Assembly: GCA_031317595.1 (NCBI GenBank)
Contig: JANCMB010000001.1
Span: forward strand, 124,001 to 188,000
Source: Glutamicibacter sp. PS
Lineage (GTDB): Bacteria; Actinomycetota; Actinomycetes; Actinomycetales; Micrococcaceae
Reading direction: 5' to 3'
Length of the DNA: 64,000 nucleotides
The position numbers and the translations under genes were made by a program. Position 1 is the first letter of the stretch. Each line of letters starts with the position of its first letter. The notes below the pieces were generated by a model that was not told the origin of the DNA, ran no database searches, and was given only the letters and a program-made list of their open reading frames with translations. This document shows, piece by piece, positions 1 to 7,093 of this stretch.

Positions 1-1
1 T

Positions 2-2575
2 GACGTGATGATCATGTTCATTTTCTGGGAGATCACGTCGGTGCTGTCCTACCTGCTCATCGGCTTCAGTCAATCGCTGATCAGCGCGCGTCGCTCTGCG
101 CTGAGCGCACTGGTCGTGACGACCTTCGGTGGCCTCGCCATGCTTGCTGGGCTACTCATGCTTGGCGCCCAAGCCGGAAGTTACCAACTCTCCGAAATCT
201 TGGCCGTATCGAGTCAGCTGGTGGCCGAGGGGGGTTACATTGACGTTGCGGTGGCGCTCATTCTGTTGGGCGCGTTGTCCAAGTCGGCACTGGTACCCTT
301 CCATTTCTGGCTACCGGGGGCCATGGCCGCCCCCACCCCCGTCTCGGCCTACCTACACGCAGCGGCCATGGTCAAAGCCGGCGTATATCTGGTGGCTCGC
401 TTGGCCCCTGGATTCGCGGAGACCACCTTCTGGCTGCCGCTGACCGTGGGACTCGGCTTGGTCACCATGCTGGTGGGCGGCTACCGGGCACTTCGTCAGT
501 ACGACCTCAAATTGATTCTTGCTTTCGGAACCGTCTCGCAACTCGGGTTTATTATCGCCATTTTTGGCTTGGGGACCCCAGACGCCGGATTCGCTGCGCT
601 CGCGTTGACACTCGCTCACGGCCTATTCAAAGCCACACTGTTTCTTGCCGTTGGCATCATCGACCACAACACCGGTACGCGCGATATTCGCCAGCTTTCC
701 GGTCTGTCCAAGAGTATGCCGGTTTTGACCGTCACGGCGGGTATTGCCACGGCTTCGATGGCTGGGCTGCCGCTCATGCTGGGGTTCGTCGCCAAGGAAT
801 CGGTATATGAGGCGGCCCTACATCTCGACGGCACGCTACGCCTGTGGGTGCTACCGGTGATCGTGTTGGGATCGGCGCTGACCATGGCGTATTCGCTACG
901 TTTCATCGTCGGGGCATTCGGTCCGTCGAAACGGCAGAAAACACCTACCGCTTGCAAACGACCCACCCTGATCTTCCTCGCCCCACTATTTGTGCTGGCG
1001 GCCGCGACGATTGTGCTCGGTCTCTTCCCGGCCCCGGTTGAGCACTTGGTCCATAGCGCAGCGGGGGCATACAGCGGGCCTGTGAAAGTCCATCTGGCGG
1101 CCTTCTCCGGATTTAACTCCGCCTTGGCACTCAGCGTAGTTAGCATCGCGGTGGGTGTGCTGTTCTTCTGGCTTCGGCAACGTAGTGATACCGGTGCTCC
1201 GTTGCGTCGACTAGTGGTATCGGCCGAGGAACTGTATCGCGGTAGCGTAAACCTGCTGGACAAGGTCGCGATTTGGGTCACCGGTCGCACACAACGTGGT
1301 TCGCTGTCCTTCTACCTGGGTGTGATTCTGCTGGTGGCGCTCGTGGTGCCGCTCGGTATCGCACTACTGGTCGCCACCCCTTGGCCGACCGAGTGGGTGC
1401 TTTTCGATCATCCGGCGCAGGCTGTTATCGGTGCGATCATTATGGCCGGGGCTCTGATCGCCATTGTGGCCCCGAAACGTTTCATGGCCGTGCTGATGGC
1501 CTCGGTCAGCGGTTACGGGATGGTGGCGATCTTTGCCCTACAGGGTGCACCGGATCTGGCGCTGACTCAGCTTCTGGTCGAAACCATCGTTCTGGTCTCC
1601 TTTGTGCTCGCCTTGCGTGCCCTGCCGCGGCGTCTCTGGGTCGGGCTGACCAAGATTCATTGGGGTCGCGCGGCTATTGCCATCAGCCTTGCGGTGATGG
1701 TTGTGTACATCGCCATCGGCATGATGGCCGCGCGTACCGAAGCCCCCATTTCCTTGGCCTATCCGGATCTGGCCTACCACGAGGGGTACGGCAAAAACAT
1801 CGTGAATGTCGCCCTGGTGGATATCCGTGTGTGGGACACCTTCGGCGAAATCACTGTGCTTGCCGCGGCGGCCACCGGCGTGGCCTCGCTGATTTTCGTG
1901 ACCCGAAGCTTTGGTGCGAAGCGCCTGCGTGCCCACGAGGTTCAACCCGGGTCGATCGATCACGGATCCGAACCGATTGGCAGTCGGGGTGCCGAGCGAG
2001 AGCTTGGCCTGCACGTGGCCCGCGAATTCGGCCGTTCGACCAACCGTGACTGGCTGATGGCCGGTAGTACGCTCGTCGCCGAACGACGCTCGATCATCTT
2101 CGAGGTGGTTACTCGCCTGATGTTCCACTCGGTACTGATGCTCAGCGTGTACGCCCTGCTCACCGGGCACAATACGCCCGGCGGCGGTTTCGCCGGAGGG
2201 CTTATCGCCGGTTTGGCGCTGACAATTCGCTATCTGGCCGGGGGACGCGTGGAGCTGGCCGAATCCATGCGAGTCGCCCCGGGTCTATTGATCGGTGGTG
2301 GCTTGGTGCTGGCGGGCATATCCGGCATCATCCCGCTGCTCGCGGGCGACGCAATTTTTACCACCTACGCGTGGGAATTCTGGTTGCCGATCTTCGGCGA
2401 GCACAAGTTCGTCACCTCGACCATCTTCGACATTGGAGTGTTCCTCGTGGTTCTCGGGTTGGTACAGGATGTCCTGCGTTCGCTGGGAAGCGAAATTGAT
2501 GTGCTTTCCGAGGGGCGTTCACCGGTTGATCCGCACGACGTCGTGGCATCCTCACAGACGGGAGTCGGTCGATGA
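2..2575 (+). CDS. mrpA: Mrp Na+/H+ antiporter subunit A with fused MrpB domain (5' end cut by window)
   Basis: Large membrane subunit of the multisubunit Mrp cation/proton antiporter, related to the NuoL family of complex I. The reading frame is open from base 2, so the true start lies before the window; about 100 N-terminal residues appear to be missing. The N-terminal two thirds is polytopic and holds the conserved proton-channel segment (FWEITSVLSYLLIGF, KSALVPFHFWLPGAMAAPTP). The last about 180 residues (EVVTRLMFHSVLMLSVYALL, GHNTPGGGFAGGLIAG) match the MnhB domain, so MrpA and MrpB are one chain, as is common in Actinobacteria. Its stop overlaps the mrpC start (ATGA), indicating translational coupling. 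The family role in pH and sodium homeostasis is established; the activity here is inferred. Confidence 0.93.
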   Translation, partial: DVMIMFIFWEITSVLSYLLIGFSQSLISARRSALSALVVTTFGGLAMLAGLLMLGAQAGSYQLSEILAVSSQLVAEGGYIDVAVALILLGALSKSALVPFHFWLPGAMAAPTPVSAYLHAAAMVKAGVYLVARLAPGFAETTFWLPLTVGLGLVTMLVGGYRALRQYDLKLILAFGTVSQLGFIIAIFGLGTPDAGFAALALTLAHGLFKATLFLAVGIIDHNTGTRDIRQLSGLSKSMPVLTVTAGIATASMAGLPLMLGFVAKESVYEAALHLDGTLRLWVLPVIVLGSALTMAYSLRFIVGAFGPSKRQKTPTACKRPTLIFLAPLFVLAAATIVLGLFPAPVEHLVHSAAGAYSGPVKVHLAAFSGFNSALALSVVSIAVGVLFFWLRQRSDTGAPLRRLVVSAEELYRGSVNLLDKVAIWVTGRTQRGSLSFYLGVILLVALVVPLGIALLVATPWPTEWVLFDHPAQAVIGAIIMAGALIAIVAPKRFMAVLMASVSGYGMVAIFALQGAPDLALTQLLVETIVLVSFVLALRALPRRLWVGLTKIHWGRAAIAISLAVMVVYIAIGMMAARTEAPISLAYPDLAYHEGYGKNIVNVALVDIRVWDTFGEITVLAAAATGVASLIFVTRSFGAKRLRAHEVQPGSIDHGSEPIGSRGAERELGLHVAREFGRSTNRDWLMAGSTLVAERRSIIFEVVTRLMFHSVLMLSVYALLTGHNTPGGGFAGGLIAGLALTIRYLAGGRVELAESMRVAPGLLIGGGLVLAGISGIIPLLAGDAIFTTYAWEFWLPIFGEHKFVTSTIFDIGVFLVVLGLVQDVLRSLGSEIDVLSEGRSPVDPHDVVASSQTGVGR

Positions 2576-3021
2576 GTGTGAACATTACCTTCTTGGCTAT
2601 TACCGGAGTGCTACTGGCCGCAGGTTTTTATCTCGTACTCGAACGCACCCTAACCCGAGTGTTACTGGGCATCATGTTGCTCGGTAATGGGGTGAATCTG
2701 CTGATCCTCACCACCGCAGGACGGTTAGGAAAAGCACCACTCTTTGAATCGGGGCTCGACCCGAACGTCTATGCCGACCCGTTGCCGCAGGCCTTGATAT
2801 TGACCGCGATCGTCATCACCTTCGCCGTCACAGCATTCTTGTTAGCCATGATCTATCGCTCCTGGATGCTGAACCAGGCCGATGTGGTGGCCGATGACAC
2901 CGAAGATATTAAGGTCTCGCTCTCCAGCGCCTACGACGAAGAGGAAGATGCTCCGCTCGCCGCGGATACCACAGAATTCGTTGACGAAGAGGGTCGCCCG
3001 GTCCGTGAGGGAGAAGAATAG
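2572..3021 (+). CDS. mrpC: Mrp Na+/H+ antiporter subunit C
   Basis: NuoK-like small membrane subunit of 149 residues. Three hydrophobic segments fill the first about 100 residues, with the family motif LGIMLLGNGVNLLIL and the QALILTAIVITFAVTAF helix. The C-terminal about 45 residues are acidic and soluble, making this longer than the usual 110-120 residue MrpC. The ATG overlaps the mrpA stop by 4 bases and the stop TAG overlaps the mrpD GTG by one base. It sits between A and D, the standard mrp order. Confidence 0.93.
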   Translation: MSVNITFLAITGVLLAAGFYLVLERTLTRVLLGIMLLGNGVNLLILTTAGRLGKAPLFESGLDPNVYADPLPQALILTAIVITFAVTAFLLAMIYRSWMLNQADVVADDTEDIKVSLSSAYDEEEDAPLAADTTEFVDEEGRPVREGEE

Positions 3022-4625
3022 TGAACGTTGCACAGCTCGCCCCGCTGGCCGTCGTACTACCGATCTTCGGTGCCGGTGCCGCCTTCTTGGTGCGCCGGAA
3101 GATTCGCCAACAGCGCGCCATCACCATTGGCATCCTCGCCGTCACCATGCTTCTGGAAGCCGGGATGCTGGCCGCCACCTGGAACGGCGAAACCTATGCC
3201 GTGCATATTGGTGGATGGGACGCTCCCTTCGGCATCGCCCTGATGGTCGACGGCTTCTCAAGCTTCATGCTCTTGGTGTCCACGCTAGTGTCCATGGCGG
3301 TGCTGCTCTACGCCACGAGCCAGGGTATCGCCGATGGTGATGAGCAGGGCCCGGTGTCGATTTTTCACCCTACCTACCTGATTCTGCTGGCCGGGGTGTC
3401 GAACGCCTTCATGGCCGGGGATCTGTTCAATCTTTATGTTGGCTTCGAGATCCTGCTCACCGCCAGTTATGTGTTGTTGACCCTTGGGGGCACCGCCGAG
3501 CGGATCCGTGCCGGTGTCACCTATGTGGTGGTATCGGTGGTTTCCTCGGTTTTGTTCCTCACGGCCATCGCAATGGTCTATGCGGCAACCGGTACGGTGA
3601 ACCTGGCCGATTTGGCAGTGAAACTGCCCGAACTAGACGAAGGTCCGCGACTGATCCTGCACTCCTTGCTGCTGATCGCCTTCGGCATTAAGGCTGCGGT
3701 GTTCCCGCTTTCCTTGTGGCTACCTGACTCCTACCCGACCGCCCCGGCGCCGGTAACCGCGGTATTCGCCGGGTTGCTGACCAAGGTCGGCGTCTACGCG
3801 ATTGTGCGTTGCGAAACGCTCCTATTTCCGGGAGGGGCGCTGAATCAGGCGCTGCTGGTGGTCGCAGCCTTGACCATGGTGGTCGGTATCCTCGGTGCCT
3901 TGGCGCAAACGGACTTCAAACGTATGCTGTCCTTCACCCTGACCAGCCACATTGGATATTTGATCTTTGGTGTTGCGGTGGGCACCGAATTGGCGGTCGC
4001 CGCCACGATCTACTACGTCGGGCACCACATCATTGTGCAGACCTCACTGTTCATGGTGGCGGGGTTAATTGAACGTCGCGCCGGCAGCGCCAACGTGCGC
4101 AAGCTGGGGTCGCTGGCGAAGATTTCTCCGGCGTTGACCGTCTTGTTCTTTATCCCGGCGATCAACCTCGGCGGCATTCCACCATTGTCGGGCTTCCTCG
4201 GGAAGCTTGGACTTATGCATGCGGCGGTGGACACCGGGGGAGTGTTGAACTGGCTCGTGATCGCCGCTGGTTTGCTCACCAGCCTGTTGACCCTTCTGGC
4301 CATTATTCGCGTGTGGGCCCGTGTGTTCTGGCGACGTGCCGCCGATGCTGAGGAGCCCACCGAGTCACTGGTGGCCGAAGCCAAGGAGGTCAGCGACTTG
4401 ACCTTCCAAGGTGGTGCCGAGCGCCCACAGTTGGGCTCGACCAAGGCCCGTGAAGTCGAAGCCATCGCCCTGCCGTGGGGGATGCGTTGGGCAACTGCTT
4501 CACTGGTGGTCGCGGGATTGGCGTTGACGGTTTTCGCCTCGCAGGTGTTCGCATTTTGCCAACGCATCGCGGCAGAGTTAGTGGCACGTGAACCGTACAT
4601 CACCTCGATCTTGACCGGGCAGTAG
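3021..4625 (+). CDS. mrpD: Mrp Na+/H+ antiporter subunit D
   Basis: NuoN/NuoM-like proton-translocating subunit, 534 residues with about 14 membrane spans. Diagnostic segments include AGDLFNLYVGFEILLTASYV, FGIKAAVFPLSLWLPDSYPT (lysine within a membrane helix followed by the conserved proline-rich loop) and GIPPLSGFLGKLGL. The GTG start is set by the one-base overlap with the mrpC stop. A charged cytoplasmic insert (about residues 435-480) precedes the last helix. Together with MrpA it should form the ion-conducting part of the complex. Confidence 0.93.
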   Translation: MNVAQLAPLAVVLPIFGAGAAFLVRRKIRQQRAITIGILAVTMLLEAGMLAATWNGETYAVHIGGWDAPFGIALMVDGFSSFMLLVSTLVSMAVLLYATSQGIADGDEQGPVSIFHPTYLILLAGVSNAFMAGDLFNLYVGFEILLTASYVLLTLGGTAERIRAGVTYVVVSVVSSVLFLTAIAMVYAATGTVNLADLAVKLPELDEGPRLILHSLLLIAFGIKAAVFPLSLWLPDSYPTAPAPVTAVFAGLLTKVGVYAIVRCETLLFPGGALNQALLVVAALTMVVGILGALAQTDFKRMLSFTLTSHIGYLIFGVAVGTELAVAATIYYVGHHIIVQTSLFMVAGLIERRAGSANVRKLGSLAKISPALTVLFFIPAINLGGIPPLSGFLGKLGLMHAAVDTGGVLNWLVIAAGLLTSLLTLLAIIRVWARVFWRRAADAEEPTESLVAEAKEVSDLTFQGGAERPQLGSTKAREVEAIALPWGMRWATASLVVAGLALTVFASQVFAFCQRIAAELVAREPYITSILTGQ

Positions 4626-4641
4626 GAAGGGAGTGGGAACT

Positions 4642-5265
4642 ATGGAGACTCCGAATAGCAAAGATCAACGCATCGACGATGCGCTCGATCCCGTTGGCGT
4701 ACGTCACCGTGCCACCCTGCGCGAAGAGTGGCCGCTACTGGTCCTGCTGGTGTTGGTGTGGGGTGCTCTCTGGCGGGATTTTTCGCCGGGGAATCTGCTC
4801 TTCGGTGCGCTGATCGCGGTGCTGATCACCACGCTTTTCCCCTTGCCTCCGGTGGTGCTGCCGGGGCGCTTGAACCTGTGGTACTGCTTCAAACTGTTCC
4901 TGTGGTTCCTCCGCGAAGTGGCAGCTGCCAGTGTCCATGTCTCATACCTGGCCTTGTTCAAGGGGCGGGCGACACGAAGCTCATTGATTGCCGTACCGCT
5001 ACGCACCGAGTCAGATCTGATCGTGATGACGGTGGGCCATGTACTGACCCTGATCCCCGGGTCCTTCGTCGTCGACGTGGACCGACGCAGTTCCACCTTG
5101 TATCTGCACTACGCGGATACCGAGGATGAGCAGGCCGTGGAGCGGGCGCGAAGCCAGATTCGCGATATCGAACGCCGACTGATCATGGCCATAGGCAGTA
5201 AAAACGAATACGAGGCAATCAAAGCCGAGTGCGGACCGAAGTTTTCGGCGAGGAAGGCACAATGA
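4642..5265 (+). CDS. mrpE: Mrp Na+/H+ antiporter subunit E
   Basis: Small Mrp subunit (MNHE family) of 207 residues from ATG 4642. This start is chosen over the in-frame GTG at 4633 because AGGAAGGGAG at 4624-4633 gives a good ribosome site for 4642. Two membrane segments lie near residues 28-75, followed by a cytoplasmic domain with the family signature DLIVMTVGHVLTLIPGS. The final ATGA overlaps the mrpF start. The N-terminal extension of about 25 polar residues is longer than in Bacillus MrpE. Confidence 0.92.
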   Translation: METPNSKDQRIDDALDPVGVRHRATLREEWPLLVLLVLVWGALWRDFSPGNLLFGALIAVLITTLFPLPPVVLPGRLNLWYCFKLFLWFLREVAAASVHVSYLALFKGRATRSSLIAVPLRTESDLIVMTVGHVLTLIPGSFVVDVDRRSSTLYLHYADTEDEQAVERARSQIRDIERRLIMAIGSKNEYEAIKAECGPKFSARKAQ

Positions 5266-5531
5266 TGACCGGGATAGTGATGTGGGCATGCGGCTCGGTG
5301 TTATCGGTCGCCTTGATCCTATGCGTCATTCGCGTGGCGAAAGGCCCCTCGATCCTTGACCGAGTGCTGGCCTTGGACGTGATGCTTTTGATCGTTTCGG
5401 CCGCGGTCTGCCTGGAAATGTACTACAACCGGCACCTAGATAACGTGCTTTTCGTTGTGGTCGCGTGCACGGTGGGCTTCATCGGTTCGGTGACCGTCTC
5501 GCGCTACGTAACCGATCAGAGGAACGCCTGA
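5262..5531 (+). CDS. mrpF: Mrp Na+/H+ antiporter subunit F
   Basis: MrpF/PhaF family, 89 residues with three predicted membrane helices. The motif RVAKGPSILDRVLALDVM is the hallmark of this family. The start is ATG 5262, which overlaps the mrpE stop (ATGA) and is preceded by AGGAAGG at 5251; a longer in-frame version from 5229 is not supported. The stop TGA shares its last base with the mrpG ATG. Confidence 0.92.
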   Translation: MMTGIVMWACGSVLSVALILCVIRVAKGPSILDRVLALDVMLLIVSAAVCLEMYYNRHLDNVLFVVVACTVGFIGSVTVSRYVTDQRNA

Positions 5532-5917
5532 TGGACGCCTTTCTGGATGTGCTCGCTGCCGTCTTCCTCATCATTGGTTGTCTGCTGTCTTTGGTGGCTG
5601 GTATCGGTTTGATGACCTTCCCCGACTTGCTCACCCGCTTGCATGCCGCGACCAAACCACAGGTACTGGGGTTTCTGCTGATCTTCATTGCCCTGGCCAT
5701 CCACCTGCGTTCTTGGGCCGTGGTACCCGTGCTGGCCTTGGCCTGGGGGATGCAGTTGCTGACCGCACCGGTTTCCGCCCATATGATCGGCCGCTCGGGC
5801 TACCGCACCAAGCACGTGAGTCACAAGTCGATCTATAGTGACGAGCTCGCCGAAGCGATCCGCGCGGTTGAAGCCGAACAGCGGCATGACCAAGGCCCGC
5901 CACCGCAACAACAGTGA
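5531..5917 (+). CDS. mrpG: Mrp Na+/H+ antiporter subunit G
   Basis: MrpG/PhaG family, 128 residues. Three hydrophobic helices fill the first about 90 residues, with the family motif GLMTFPDLLTRLHAATKPQ. The ATG at 5531 overlaps the mrpF stop (TGATG) and an AGAGGA ribosome site lies just upstream at 5519. The C-terminal about 45 residues are polar. It is the last gene of the operon; the convergent DUF4235 gene ends 22 bases downstream, with no strong terminator seen between them. Confidence 0.92.
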   Translation: MDAFLDVLAAVFLIIGCLLSLVAGIGLMTFPDLLTRLHAATKPQVLGFLLIFIALAIHLRSWAVVPVLALAWGMQLLTAPVSAHMIGRSGYRTKHVSHKSIYSDELAEAIRAVEAEQRHDQGPPPQQQ

Positions 5918-5939
5918 CGGGCCCTAGGCTACGTAAAAA

Positions 5940-6191
5940 CTACTTCTTCGTGAGCTTCGACAGCGCCTTATTCGCGCCGCGGTCGGCGATCACCTGAATG
6001 ACTGCGGCCACCGCTGCGGAGAACACGGCAAAGGAGATTGCCTGACGCATCGTGGCCTCGGCCTGCGCGTCCTTTCCGCGTGGGGCATCGTTGCCTGTGA
6101 AACCCTTCCAGGTACGATCCACCAGCTTCGTGGCCAGTGCACCGGCACCGAGTGAAACCAACATGGTGACGATTTTAGAAACGGCGTTCAT
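5940..6191 (-). CDS. DUF4235 domain-containing small membrane protein
   Basis: Protein of 83 residues. An N-terminal hydrophobic helix (IVTMLVSLGAGALATKLVD) is followed by a short polar loop and a second hydrophobic helix (AISFAVFSAAVAAVIQVIAD), ending in a basic tail. This two-helix layout and the KxVDRTWKGFTG segment fit the actinobacterial DUF4235 family, whose function is unknown. It is transcribed away from the TPP-riboswitch operon and convergently with mrp. Confidence 0.8.
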   Translation of the reverse strand: MNAVSKIVTMLVSLGAGALATKLVDRTWKGFTGNDAPRGKDAQAEATMRQAISFAVFSAAVAAVIQVIADRGANKALSKLTKK

Positions 6192-6273
6192 CGTGCTCCC
6201 TCTTGTTCATATCCGGTCCTCTGCTTACCCGTCTCCAGCTTACCTGCGCTAAGCTTGGGGCGCAGAACCATTC

Positions 6274-6377
6274 CGACAGGGGAGCGCCATGTCCTTTACC
6301 GAGGACCAAAGGCGCTGAGAGTGCGATAGATCGCAGACCCTCGAACCTGCTCCGGCTAATACCGGCGAAGGAAGTCG
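6274..6377 (+). promoter_or_regulatory. TPP (thiamine pyrophosphate) riboswitch
   Basis: The conserved THI-box elements occur in order: GGGGAGCGCC, GGCGCTGAGAGTGCG, GACCCTCGAACCTG, CCGGCTAATACCGGCG and AAGGAAGTC. The closing P1 stem can be formed by CGAC near 6274 and GTCG near 6374. It lies upstream of a YkoE-type thiamine/HMP transporter, the expected target. No terminator follows it; instead an SD-masking hairpin lies at 6444-6461, suggesting control at translation. Confidence 0.93.
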
Positions 6378-6443
6378 AGCATCTCGGATGCGGAAACCCG
6401 TTTCGGCCTAATTTAATAGACCGCGCGGTTTGCGTGCATCCCC

Positions 6444-6461
6444 CCTCCTTATCTCAGGAGG
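6444..6461 (+). promoter_or_regulatory. Shine-Dalgarno-sequestering hairpin
   Basis: CCTCCT at 6444-6449 is exactly complementary to AGGAGG at 6456-6461, with a 6-base loop. AGGAGG is the ribosome binding site of the ATG at 6470. The hairpin sits about 65 bases downstream of the TPP aptamer and is the likely expression platform. Confidence 0.8.
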
Positions 6462-6469
6462 AGACCATC

Positions 6470-7093
6470 ATGAGTACTTCAGCAATTAAGCCCCGTGCCA
6501 GTTGGCGCGTGGTAGATATCGTCATCGCGTCGGCCATCGCAGTGGCCTCCGGTGTGGTCTTTTGGGCGTGGAACGCGAGCTACGGCTTCGTCTCCCTAGG
6601 CTTCGTCGCTTTCCCGCCAGCCGCCGCCTTCGTATCGGGCATGTGGCTTTTCCCTGCCGCTCTGGGCGCCTTGATTATCCGCAAACCCGGCGCCGCTTTG
6701 TACTGTGAACTGCTGGCCGCAATTATCTCGGCACTGCTGGGTTCCCAATGGGGACTGACCGTCCTGCTCTCCGGGCTCGTACAGGGTCTGGGCGCCGAAG
6801 TAGTCTTCGCGGCCGTGCGCTACCGGAAATTCACCCTGCCCGTGGCGCTCCTTGCCGGGTTGATGTCCGGGTTCTTTGGAGGGTTCACCGAGGCCTACGT
6901 GCTGGCCTACTACGAGGCCTACACCCCGTTCATGAAGTTCTTCCACGTACTGGCCATGTCGATCTCCGGCATGATCATCGCTGGTCTATTGCCATGGCTG
7001 GCCACGCGCGGTTTGGCGCGCACCGGTGCGCTGGGTGCACTAGCTAGTCGTCGAGCCCACCTAGAAGGGGCCTGGCGGGGACAGAGCCGATGA
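6470..7093 (+). CDS. ykoE: YkoE-family ECF transporter S component (thiamine/HMP uptake)
   Basis: Integral membrane substrate-binding component of an energy-coupling-factor transporter, 207 residues with about five to six hydrophobic segments (for example VVDIVIASAIAVASGVVFWA and LLAGLMSGFFGGFTEAYVLA). The family assignment rests on the sequence pattern, the TPP riboswitch upstream and the ATPase/T partner downstream. The start is ATG 6470, 8 bases after AGGAGG; the longer in-frame ORF from 6203 runs through the riboswitch and is rejected. The stop overlaps the next gene by ATGA. YkoE proteins are known to serve thiamine or its hydroxymethylpyrimidine precursor; which of these is used here cannot be told. 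Confidence 0.88.
   Translation: MSTSAIKPRASWRVVDIVIASAIAVASGVVFWAWNASYGFVSLGFVAFPPAAAFVSGMWLFPAALGALIIRKPGAALYCELLAAIISALLGSQWGLTVLLSGLVQGLGAEVVFAAVRYRKFTLPVALLAGLMSGFFGGFTEAYVLAYYEAYTPFMKFFHVLAMSISGMIIAGLLPWLATRGLARTGALGALASRRAHLEGAWRGQSR

Noticed and set aside
6203-6469. N-terminal extension of the YkoE protein
   Set aside because: The in-frame extension runs through the TPP aptamer and SD hairpin and has no hydrophobic or conserved content.
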